Assembly (NCBI GenBank): GCA_023437865.1
Contig: JAEZFE010000116.1
Coordinates: 1 to 11,092 of the forward strand
Direction of reading: 5' to 3'
DNA from: Pseudomonadota bacterium
GTDB taxonomy: Bacteria > Pseudomonadota > Alphaproteobacteria > Rhodospirillales > Magnetospirillaceae
DNA length: 11,092 nucleotides
Made by a program: the position numbers and the translations under genes. Positions 1 to 5,795 of this stretch are shown piece by piece (positions within the stretch are counted from its first letter, which is position 1; each line of letters begins with the position of its first letter). Below the pieces are notes generated by a model. That model was not told where the DNA came from, made no database searches, and saw only the letters and a program-made list of their open reading frames with translations.

Positions 1-828
1 GCGAAACTGCGCCCCCCCGCCGCCCGCGGCGCCCGGCGGCGCCGGGCCGAGGTCCTCCAGAGCGGGCTGGACTCCTATGCGGTCATGCGCGACCGGCCCG
101 ACCATGTCGGCACCTCGATGCTGTCGCCGCACCTGGCCTTCGGTGAAATCAGCCCGCGCCAGGTGTGGCACGCGGCCCAACGCCATCCCGAGGCGGCGGG
201 GCTCGAAACGTTCCTGAAGGAACTGGGCTGGCGCGAATTCAGCCACCATCTGCTGGCCACCAATCCCGACCTGCCGAGCAAGCCGCTGAACCCGGCCTTC
301 GCTGCCTTCCCGTGGGCCGACGACCCGCTGGGCCTGCGGGCGTGGCAGCGGGGCATGACCGGTTTTCCCATCATTGATGCCGGCATGCGGCAATTGTGGC
401 AGACCGGCTGGATGCACAACCGGGTGCGCATGATCGTCGGCTCGTTCCTGGTCAAGGATCTGCTGCTGCCCTGGCAGGTGGGCGAGGCGTGGTTCTGGGA
501 CACCCTGTTGGATGCCAATACCGCCGCCAACGCCGCATCCTGGCAATGGATCGCCGGCTGCGGCGCCGATGCCGCGCCCTATTTCCGCGTCTTCAACCCG
601 GTGCTCCAGGGCGAAAAGTTCGATCCGCGCGGCCGTTATGTCCGCCAATGGGTGCCCGAGCTGGCGGCCATGCCGGATCTGACCATCCACCGCCCATGGG
701 AGGCACCGCCGCATGTCCTGGCGCAGGCCGGCATCCGGCTGGGCGTGACCTACCCTCACCCCATCCTGGATCATGGCGCGGCGCGGCGGCGGGCACTGAA
801 CGCCTATGGGCAGGTGAAGGGGGGCTAA
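1..828 (+). CDS. phrB: Class I deoxyribodipyrimidine photolyase / cryptochrome family, C-terminal part (5' end outside window)
   Basis: The frame is open from base 1 to the TAA at 826-828, so about 275 C-terminal residues are present and the N-terminal antenna-binding domain is off the left edge. Visible hallmarks of the FAD-binding domain are the TS-x-LSP-x-LAFGEIS stretch, the substrate/FAD segment with PIIDAGMRQL and GWMHNRVRM, and the block with WQWIAGCGADAAPYFRVFNP. It ends with a typical PEL-containing tail. Members of this family use reduced FAD and blue light to split cyclobutane pyrimidine dimers in DNA. The Asn four residues before WQW, known to approach flavin N5 in CPD photolyases, is present. 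The usual Asp-x-Asp a little upstream reads Asp-Ala-Asn here. The stop codon overlaps the stop of the convergent NTF2-like gene by four bases. A photolyase-like cryptochrome cannot be fully excluded without the missing N-terminus. Confidence 0.94.
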   Translation, partial: AKLRPPAARGARRRRAEVLQSGLDSYAVMRDRPDHVGTSMLSPHLAFGEISPRQVWHAAQRHPEAAGLETFLKELGWREFSHHLLATNPDLPSKPLNPAFAAFPWADDPLGLRAWQRGMTGFPIIDAGMRQLWQTGWMHNRVRMIVGSFLVKDLLLPWQVGEAWFWDTLLDANTAANAASWQWIAGCGADAAPYFRVFNPVLQGEKFDPRGRYVRQWVPELAAMPDLTIHRPWEAPPHVLAQAGIRLGVTYPHPILDHGAARRRALNAYGQVKGG

Positions 829-1280
829 CCCCGCCACCCGGACACCCGCCGCTTCACCAGGCGGATGATCGCGCGCAGCACCGGAAGCTTCTCGTAGACT
901 TGCTCGCCCGCATCCCAATGCTCGAAATGGGTCAGCACCCGGCCCTCGGCGTCGAAGCGCAGCTCGGTAACACCGTCGCAGATCCAAGGCAGGCCCTGAC
1001 GGATGGATTTGGGGCGGCAGGTAAAATGCCAGCGCAGGAAGCACGTATCTCCGTCGCAGGCGCAATGGGTGAAGGTGAAGCGCGGGTCCTCGATGTCCTC
1101 GAACACCTTGGCGAACACCCGCTTCACATTGGCCAGGCCACGCGCATCGACGAAGGGATCGTGATAGTGGATATCGGGGGCGGCAAGTTGCTCCAGCCGG
1201 GGGATGCTGTCGGGGCGGAGCGTCTCCAGGAAATCGCGCCAGGCATGGCAGCGGGCGTGGTCGTGCATCCCATCCTCCAT
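825..1280 (-). CDS. NTF2/SnoaL-like protein associated with photolyase clusters
   Basis: A 151-residue protein with the size and cone-fold sequence style of the nuclear transport factor 2/SnoaL superfamily. A region around residues 36-50 carries a D-x-HYHDPF-type motif. The middle contains F-x-RWHFTCR. The end contains DGVTELRFDAEGRV followed by HFEHWDAGEQVYEKLP and a basic tail. That C-terminal signature is, from memory, typical of NTF2-like proteins encoded beside photolyase and short-chain dehydrogenase genes in bacterial light-response clusters. No enzymatic role is established and none is assigned. Two starts are plausible: ATG at 1280, preceded by AGGGGA six bases upstream, and ATG at 1268, preceded by GGAGG five bases upstream. 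Using 1268 would shorten the protein by four residues. Its stop codon overlaps that of the photolyase, tail to tail. Confidence 0.85.
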   Translation of the reverse strand: MEDGMHDHARCHAWRDFLETLRPDSIPRLEQLAAPDIHYHDPFVDARGLANVKRVFAKVFEDIEDPRFTFTHCACDGDTCFLRWHFTCRPKSIRQGLPWICDGVTELRFDAEGRVLTHFEHWDAGEQVYEKLPVLRAIIRLVKRRVSGWRG

Positions 1281-1365
1281 GTGCTGTCCCCTAGATGGAG
1301 GGCGGGCGGGCGCTTGTCAGCGGCGGAACGCGCGAGCGGCGGCGGACACGGCAGCAGCCTCCGAA

Positions 1366-1400
1366 GGTCGTAACCCTTACGGGCGCGGACTCCTACGACC
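1366..1400. promoter_or_regulatory. Nested inverted repeats in divergent intergenic region (candidate operator)
   Basis: Between the NTF2-like gene and the divergent surface-antigen-like gene (gap 1281-1473) lies a perfect 7-base inverted repeat, GGTCGTA at 1366-1372 and TACGACC at 1394-1400, with 21 bases between. Overlapping the left arm is a second one, CGTAA-CCC-TTACG at 1369-1381. Symmetric sites between divergent genes are typical regulator targets. No matching consensus was recognised, and no convincing -35/-10 pair was found. Confidence 0.3.
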
Positions 1401-1473
1401 GAAGCAGAATTCCTGCGCCCCCTCCAAGCGGCTATGGTCGTTCTCCAATCGCCACCCACCGAGGAGGGGGAGC

Positions 1474-1899
1474 ATGGAGGATCAGGACAAGACCGGAAGT
1501 ATTGCGGCCTTGATCGCCCTGGCTCTGGTGATCGTCGCCTGGGCATGGAACCCCAGCCCGTTCGGCATAACCGACCCCTCGGGACTGGAGCGGGCCAGCC
1601 GTCAGGCGTTGGAGCAGAACGCCGTGGGGGAGCCGATGCACTGGCACGACAAGGGTACCGGCACCACCGCCACCATCACCCCTGCCCGCGCCTACCGCGA
1701 TATCGGCGGCCAGTTGTGCCGGCCCTACGCCGTCGTGCTGGCCTCAGCCGGCAAGGAGGCCAACAGCCGCCACGTGGCCTGCCGCGACCAGGGGGGACGG
1801 TGGACCGCCACCGACGACACTCCGCCCGCCCCCAACCGTTTCGACCATTGGCTCGCCCAGTTGTCGGAACCGGGCGAGCAGGTCGCCAGAACGCGGTGA
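1474..1899 (+). CDS. Small membrane-anchored protein with 17-kDa/RT0821-type surface-antigen domain
   Basis: A 141-residue protein. The ATG at 1474 is chosen because it follows a strong purine-rich ribosome site (1461-1470) and because a membrane helix starts shortly after. Residues about 9-26 form one hydrophobic helix, which fits a signal anchor. It is followed by a soluble domain with ALEQN (about 46-50), a Gly-Thr-Gly-rich strand, CRPY at 82-85 and VACRDQGGRW around 101-110. This pattern matches the C-terminal beta domain of RT0821/Lpp0805-type 17-kDa surface antigens, which are found in many alphaproteobacteria and whose molecular function is unknown. The glycine-zipper segment and lipobox cysteine of classical members are absent; the only two cysteines (82 and 103) lie in the domain and could form a periplasmic disulfide. 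The gene converges on the acetyltransferase gene after 13 bases. Confidence 0.75.
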   Translation: MEDQDKTGSIAALIALALVIVAWAWNPSPFGITDPSGLERASRQALEQNAVGEPMHWHDKGTGTTATITPARAYRDIGGQLCRPYAVVLASAGKEANSRHVACRDQGGRWTATDDTPPAPNRFDHWLAQLSEPGEQVARTR

Positions 1900-1902
1900 G
1901 CC

Positions 1903-1925
1903 GCCCAGCCGGTTAACGGCCGGGC
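1903..1925. terminator. Hairpin between convergent genes (possible weak bidirectional terminator)
   Basis: Nine-base arms (1903-1911 and 1917-1925) pair with one A-C mismatch around a GTTAA loop. The hairpin covers the last bases of the acetyltransferase gene, including its stop codon, and the short gap after the surface-antigen-like gene. There is no T-run on either side, so intrinsic termination is uncertain; it could instead protect 3' ends. Confidence 0.35.
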
Positions 1926-2464
1926 ATCCACACCGAGCGGCAGGTGCGCACCATATCGGCCCACTCGCGCATCACACCGTCGATGCCCGCCGACAATTCA
2001 TCGGAGACGGTGAGCAAATCCGGCGGCGGCAGGGCCAGAAACGCCTCGGCTGTGCCGCTGTCTCGGTGGATGGTCATGCCCAGCTTGGTCGCCAACGCCA
2101 CCATGGCGAAGTTGTCGGCCTGGCAGAGGGTATAGAGCTTCTCGGCATGCCGGTTGCGTGCCCAGCGCGCCGCCCGCTTGAACAAATCGGCGCCGATCCC
2201 CTGGCCGCGGTGATCGGGATCGACCGAAACTCCGATTTCGGCGATGTCGCCCGCAAAGGCGACATGAACGGCAGCGACCAGCCTTTCTTCGGTGAAGCGC
2301 CCAAAAATCAAATCCTCGGGTTCGATCCCGGCGACATAGCGCTCGATCAGCTGATCGGAAACCCGGGCATGGGCGAAGCGGAATTGGCGGTCGTGCTCGG
2401 TGAGGCGCTTGAGATGGTCCACGAACAGCGGTCGCTCGTGAAGCAGCAGTTTGCGGATCAGCAT
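1913..2464 (-). CDS. GNAT-family N-acetyltransferase
   Basis: A 183-residue protein of the GCN5-related acetyltransferase fold, which transfers the acetyl group of acetyl-CoA to an amine; the substrate cannot be told from sequence. The acetyl-CoA pyrophosphate loop is clear: the strand IAEIGVSVDP is followed by RGQGIG at residues 86-91 and an amphipathic helix. The later motif, with Asn118, Met121 and KLGM near 127-130, matches the second half of the fold. About 40 residues after the domain are extra and unassigned. The ATG at 2464 is preferred over upstream in-frame starts because GGAGG lies nine bases before it and the GNAT domain begins at once. A perfect hairpin lies 36 bases upstream of the start. 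Confidence 0.88.
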   Translation of the reverse strand: MLIRKLLLHERPLFVDHLKRLTEHDRQFRFAHARVSDQLIERYVAGIEPEDLIFGRFTEERLVAAVHVAFAGDIAEIGVSVDPDHRGQGIGADLFKRAARWARNRHAEKLYTLCQADNFAMVALATKLGMTIHRDSGTAEAFLALPPPDLLTVSDELSAGIDGVMREWADMVRTCRSVWMPGR

Positions 2465-2500
2465 CTCTGAAGGCCTCCGTATCTGCTTCTGACTGGCTAA

Positions 2501-2520
2501 AGCATGGGGACGCCCATGCT
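2501..2520. promoter_or_regulatory. Perfect 8-bp inverted repeat upstream of the acetyltransferase gene
   Basis: AGCATGGG and CCCATGCT flank a four-base GACG loop, ending 36 bases before the acetyltransferase start. There is no T-run, so it is not an intrinsic terminator. It could be an operator or a 5'-leader hairpin. No known consensus was recognised. Confidence 0.35.
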
Positions 2521-2571
2521 GCGGCGCAACATCATGCCCGCGATTGTCATAGAGGCACCGGCGGCGGGAAC

Positions 2572-2603
2572 AAAAAAGGGCGCCCGCCGAGACGGGCGCC
2601 CTT
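2572..2603 (-). terminator. Rho-independent terminator of the coiled-coil gene
   Basis: Read on the minus strand, a perfect GC-rich hairpin follows the stop codon of the coiled-coil gene after 16 bases. Its arms are 2578-2586 and 2593-2601, extended by two A-T pairs, and the loop is six bases. It runs directly into six T residues (2572-2577). This is a textbook intrinsic terminator, and it separates the gene from the co-oriented acetyltransferase downstream. Confidence 0.9.
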
Positions 2604-2619
2604 GGCACAGTGCTTCGCC

Positions 2620-5517
2620 CTATTCCAGCCGGCCGAGGGCGCGGGCGATGACGAGGTAGAGCTTGCCCACCTCCGACGAGGTGAAGGTGCCGGTCAGCAC
2701 GTCGGCGTAGTCGGACTGGCGGGCCTGATTGAGCAGCGCCTCGAATTCCGACAGGTAGCGGGTGACGTATTCACGGAACTCGCCGTCATCCTCGAACTTG
2801 TTCTTGATGGCGGCGATCTGGTGCTTGTCCAGGTTCTTGAGGATCTTGCGCACGAACACCGACTGGTCACCGGCATGGAACTCACGCCATGCCTTGTCGT
2901 CGATGTTGGCGGCGAAGATGCGCCCGATGTCGACCGACAGCGATTGCAGCCTTTCGACGATGAACGCGGCGTTCCGCAGGAAGTGCTCCACCGACGCCGA
3001 GGAGCGGTGTTCTTCCAATTGCTCGACGCGAACCTCGGCCAGCTTGGAGGCGTTGACCAGATCGTCGGCCTGGCGGGCGAACGTGGCGGTCAGGCTCTCG
3101 GCCTGCTGGGCCAAACGCTCGCCGGTGATCCCGAGGTCATTGGACTTCTGCCGGATCATCTCGAACGAGCTTTCCAGCTTGGCGCCGGTACGCTCGGTGC
3201 TGTCCTGCAGCTCCATGGCCTGACGGCGCAGGCCGTCACCGGCATTGCGCACCGACACGGTGATGCGCTCGCTGGCCTGTGTCAGCTCGCGGATGCCGGC
3301 ACGCAGGGTGTCGCCGGCAGCGGTGACCTGAGCGGCGGTCTTGTTGGACGTCTCCTCGAAGTCGCGGCTGATTTGACGCAGGGCATCGCCAGCCGTCTGC
3401 GAGTTGTGGAACACCTGCTGGGCCGCTTCGCCCACCTCCACGGTGTGCTTGGCGATGGCTTGGCCGAAGGCCTTGAGCACCTCGGACGAATCGTCCGCCA
3501 CGCGCGACAGCAGCGTGGCCTGACCGCCCAGGGCCTCGCCCACCGCGCCGACGCTGGCCTGAGCCTGATCGGCGGCGGCCACCACCTGCTCGGTGTGGCG
3601 TCGCAGAACCTCGCTGACGCCCTTGATGCGGCTCGCGGTCTGCTCGGACACCGCGGCGAGCTGACCGTTGCTCTTGTCCAGCATGTCGGCCACGCCGGCC
3701 GTTTCCGACATGGCCCGGGTGGCGGCGACGCCCACCTCGGTGGTGCGCTGGCGCAGGCCCTCGCCCACGGCTTCCAATTCGACGCCGACGCGCGAGCTCA
3801 TGGCGATCAGGTCGTTGGTGCCCTGGCGCAAGGTATCGGCAATGGTCTTGACCTTGGCCATGACCGAGTCCGAGGTGCTGACCAGGTGACGCGATTGCTG
3901 GTTCAGCGAGGCTTCCGACAGGCGGGACTGGGTGGAAACCACATTGGCGGCGTCGGCCAGCTCATCGGCCTGCTTGCGCAGGGACAGGCGGATGGCTTCG
4001 GCTTGGCCGGCGGCCTTATCGGCGCCCTTGCCCAGATCCTCGATGTGCAGGCGCAGGGTTTCGGAAACCTCGCGGGCGCGCACCTGCATCTGGTCGGAGG
4101 CGGCGGACAACGCACGGGTCTGGCCCTGGAAACCATCGCCCACCTCGCGGATGCGCGCAACGGCACGGTCGACCGCCTGGTCCACCTCGTCCTTGCGGGC
4201 AACGAACACCTCGCCCACCTGGCCGAGCTGGGCGCTGGCCTCGTCGGTGACCGACTTGATCTGCTCGCAATGGCGGCCGAGCTGGTCCTCCATTTCGCGG
4301 AAGCGGCCCATGGCCTGGTCGGACGCCGACGACACCTCACGCGACTGCACCGACAGCGCCTCTTCGACGATCTTGATGCGCGACAGCACGCGGTCGGTGA
4401 TCTGGTCGAGGCCGGTGGCCTGCTGCTGCAACGAGGCGGAGATACGGGCCGTCTGCTCGCCCAGACGCTCGGCCGACTTGTCGAGATCGGTGTTCTGGCG
4501 CACGAACAGGGTATCCAGCGCCTCGACCCGGCCCGACAGGGTGGCGGCCACCTCATCGGTGCGGATGGCGGCCTTGTCGGCGGCGGCATGCACCGCAGCA
4601 GCCTGGGTCGAGAGCACATGGCTCACTTGTTCCGCGCGCTCGACCGCGTTGCGGCTGGCGCGGTCCAAGGTGTCGGCATGCTTGGCGACCTGGCCGGCGA
4701 GGCCTTCGGCGCGGGCAACGGCGGTGGCCGAGGTGACGTCGATGGCCTCCACATGCCGGTGCAGGGTCTCGCCGAATTCCTTCACCCGGGTGGCGGCGAA
4801 TTCGGTGGCCGTGTTCATTTCCTGGGTCTGCTGGCGCAGCAGATGCTCGACCTCGCGGGCCCGCGCGGTGGCGGCATCGGCGGCATGGGTCAGACGGTCC
4901 ACCTCGCCTTGCAGCGCGTCGAGAACGGTCTTGGCCTCGCCATTGATCCGGGCCACCAGACCCGACATGGAATCAGTCTGGCCGGCCATGGCCGCACGGA
5001 CCTGCTCGGCATCGGCCAGCGCACGGGCGGAGACGTCGCCGAGTTCACGGGCCTGGCCGCGCAGGGATTCAGCCACGGCCTTGACGCGGGTTTCAGCCCC
5101 CTCGGCGGGATAGGTCAGCAGGGCGAGCTGTTGCGACAACTGATCGGCCACCTCGCGCACGGTGCGGCCACGGTCAAGCCACGCCAGCACCAGCCATAGG
5201 AACGCGGCAGGCACCAAGGCGGCGCCGGCGATGCCGCCCAGTTCCTGCGGCTGCAAGGCCAACACATTGTCCCAGCCAATATTGCTGGTGGCGTAAAAAC
5301 CACAGAACAGCAACCAGGCCAAGGTGGCAGCCAGCGCGGCGACATGGATCAGCGAGGCGCCGCCCTTGGCGAAGCGGACGCGCCTGGGCGGTGCAGTGCC
5401 GGCCATGGGCGGCGGCACCGGGATCACCAATTCGCCTATCTTGATGACCTCCGCCTCCGTGGCGGAGGGCAGCACCGGCTCATTGGCGCCGCCCCTCATG
5501 ATCGTCGTGTCGCCCAT
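2620..5517 (-). CDS. TipN-like inner-membrane coiled-coil repeat protein
   Basis: A 965-residue protein. The ATG at 5517 is chosen because AAGGGA lies six bases upstream; an in-frame extension to 5649 has poor coding character. Residues 1-50 are cytosolic and include a proline-rich IPVPPP. Two membrane helices follow (about 54-76 and 95-114), with a short periplasmic loop. Residues 143-828 are a continuous coiled coil made of 27 tandem units, 26 of exactly 25 residues and one of 36. Residues 829-965 form a distinct helical, partly acidic domain with WREFHAGD, VFVRKIL, GEFREYV and SSEVGKLYLV. Two N-terminal membrane helices plus a very long coiled coil is the plan of TipN, the Caulobacter new-pole marker. 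This C-terminal pattern occurs, from memory, in TipN-like or kinesin-like annotated alphaproteobacterial proteins. A polarity or cell-organisation role is inferred. It lacks the signalling hairpin of chemoreceptors. A strong terminator follows. Confidence 0.82.
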   Translation of the reverse strand: MGDTTIMRGGANEPVLPSATEAEVIKIGELVIPVPPPMAGTAPPRRVRFAKGGASLIHVAALAATLAWLLFCGFYATSNIGWDNVLALQPQELGGIAGAALVPAAFLWLVLAWLDRGRTVREVADQLSQQLALLTYPAEGAETRVKAVAESLRGQARELGDVSARALADAEQVRAAMAGQTDSMSGLVARINGEAKTVLDALQGEVDRLTHAADAATARAREVEHLLRQQTQEMNTATEFAATRVKEFGETLHRHVEAIDVTSATAVARAEGLAGQVAKHADTLDRASRNAVERAEQVSHVLSTQAAAVHAAADKAAIRTDEVAATLSGRVEALDTLFVRQNTDLDKSAERLGEQTARISASLQQQATGLDQITDRVLSRIKIVEEALSVQSREVSSASDQAMGRFREMEDQLGRHCEQIKSVTDEASAQLGQVGEVFVARKDEVDQAVDRAVARIREVGDGFQGQTRALSAASDQMQVRAREVSETLRLHIEDLGKGADKAAGQAEAIRLSLRKQADELADAANVVSTQSRLSEASLNQQSRHLVSTSDSVMAKVKTIADTLRQGTNDLIAMSSRVGVELEAVGEGLRQRTTEVGVAATRAMSETAGVADMLDKSNGQLAAVSEQTASRIKGVSEVLRRHTEQVVAAADQAQASVGAVGEALGGQATLLSRVADDSSEVLKAFGQAIAKHTVEVGEAAQQVFHNSQTAGDALRQISRDFEETSNKTAAQVTAAGDTLRAGIRELTQASERITVSVRNAGDGLRRQAMELQDSTERTGAKLESSFEMIRQKSNDLGITGERLAQQAESLTATFARQADDLVNASKLAEVRVEQLEEHRSSASVEHFLRNAAFIVERLQSLSVDIGRIFAANIDDKAWREFHAGDQSVFVRKILKNLDKHQIAAIKNKFEDDGEFREYVTRYLSEFEALLNQARQSDYADVLTGTFTSSEVGKLYLVIARALGRLE
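3034..5091 (-). repeat. Array of 27 tandem 25-residue (75-base) coding repeats
   Basis: Residues 143-828 of the coiled-coil protein align without gaps as 25-residue units, except unit 8 (residues 318-353), which has 36. Counting by eye, repeat position 10 is hydrophobic in all 27 units, position 17 is hydrophobic in all 27, and position 6 is V/I/L/F/M in 22. Position 13 is Gln or His in 18 of 27. Core spacing 3-6-10-13-17-21-24 gives seven core layers per 25 residues. The units have diverged strongly at base level, so this is an old protein repeat and not a recent DNA duplication. Confidence 0.88.
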
Positions 5518-5596
5518 TACCAGTCCCTTGCGCTGAAAGCCGTTGCACAGAGCCGCGTCTCGCGGGCACGGAAAAGGTAACCCGCGCCCCGCCCGG

Positions 5597-5626
5597 CTCG
5601 GGTGAAACCCCGAGAATCCCCGGGGA
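5597..5626. promoter_or_regulatory. Two adjacent GC-rich palindromes upstream of the coiled-coil gene
   Basis: CTCGGG (5597-5602) and CCCGAG (5609-5614) form a 6-base hairpin with a six-base loop. Three bases on, TCCCCGGGGA (5617-5626) is a perfect 10-base palindrome. Both lie 80-110 bases before the start of the coiled-coil gene, so they may be in its leader RNA or act as operators. This is unproven. Confidence 0.3.
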
Positions 5627-5668
5627 GAGGATGCCCGTCCCGGGGTCAAAAATCAAACATTTGGAGGT

Positions 5669-5680
5669 GGCAGACCTGCC
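5669..5680. promoter_or_regulatory. Short palindrome GGCAG-AC-CTGCC in divergent promoter region
   Basis: Perfect 5-base arms with a two-base centre, at the edge of the AT-rich segment (about 5640-5770) that separates the coiled-coil gene from the hydrolase gene. It is a candidate regulator site only. Confidence 0.25.
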
Positions 5681-5723
5681 CAAAAGGGATAAGGTCACAA
5701 CTAATTACACTATAAAACTAGTA

Positions 5724-5766
5724 GTCTTTTCATAAGACGTTGACGCAGACATTTGTGTAGTTTAAT
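5724..5766 (+). promoter_or_regulatory. Candidate hydrolase promoter with flanking inverted repeat
   Basis: In an AT-rich island within an otherwise GC-rich window, TTGACG (5740-5745) could be a -35 element and TTTAAT (5761-5766) a -10 element; the 15-base spacing is shorter than ideal. Just upstream, GTCTT and AAGAC (5724-5728 and 5734-5738) form a perfect inverted repeat around five bases, a possible operator. On the opposite strand TATAGT (complement of 5709-5714) could serve the coiled-coil gene, but no matching -35 was found. Confidence 0.35.
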
Positions 5767-5795
5767 TTGCTCCCGAATTCCTCAGGGAGACCCCC

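Noticed and set aside
819..833. GGGG-CTAA-CCCC at the overlapping photolyase and NTF2-like stop codons as a terminator
   Set aside because: The stem is only four base pairs with no T-run on either strand.
396..1373. 325-codon plus-strand frame spanning the end of the photolyase and the NTF2-like gene
   Set aside because: It overlaps two well-supported genes in another frame or strand and has no recognisable domain.
3034..5091. Tandem DNA repeat or CRISPR-like array
   Set aside because: The 75-base periodicity exists at protein level only; base identity between units is low and there are no repeat-spacer features.
3932..5113. 393-codon plus-strand frame inside the coiled-coil gene
   Set aside because: A Ser/Arg/Ala-rich shadow of the repeat region with no family resemblance.
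2602..5199. Uninterrupted 865-codon open frame on the plus strand opposite the coiled-coil gene
   Set aside because: Its translation is a Gly/Leu/Ala/His/Gln-rich mirror of the 25-residue repeat. GC-rich codons and the 75-base repeat keep this antisense frame free of stops. The minus-strand protein has real membrane segments, a ribosome site and a terminator; the plus-strand frame starts inside that terminator hairpin's 3' flank.
2620..5517. Reading the coiled-coil protein as a methyl-accepting chemotaxis protein
   Set aside because: Although long, helical and membrane-anchored, it lacks the conserved chemoreceptor hairpin tip and a HAMP domain, and its 25-residue repeat differs from the heptads of chemoreceptors.
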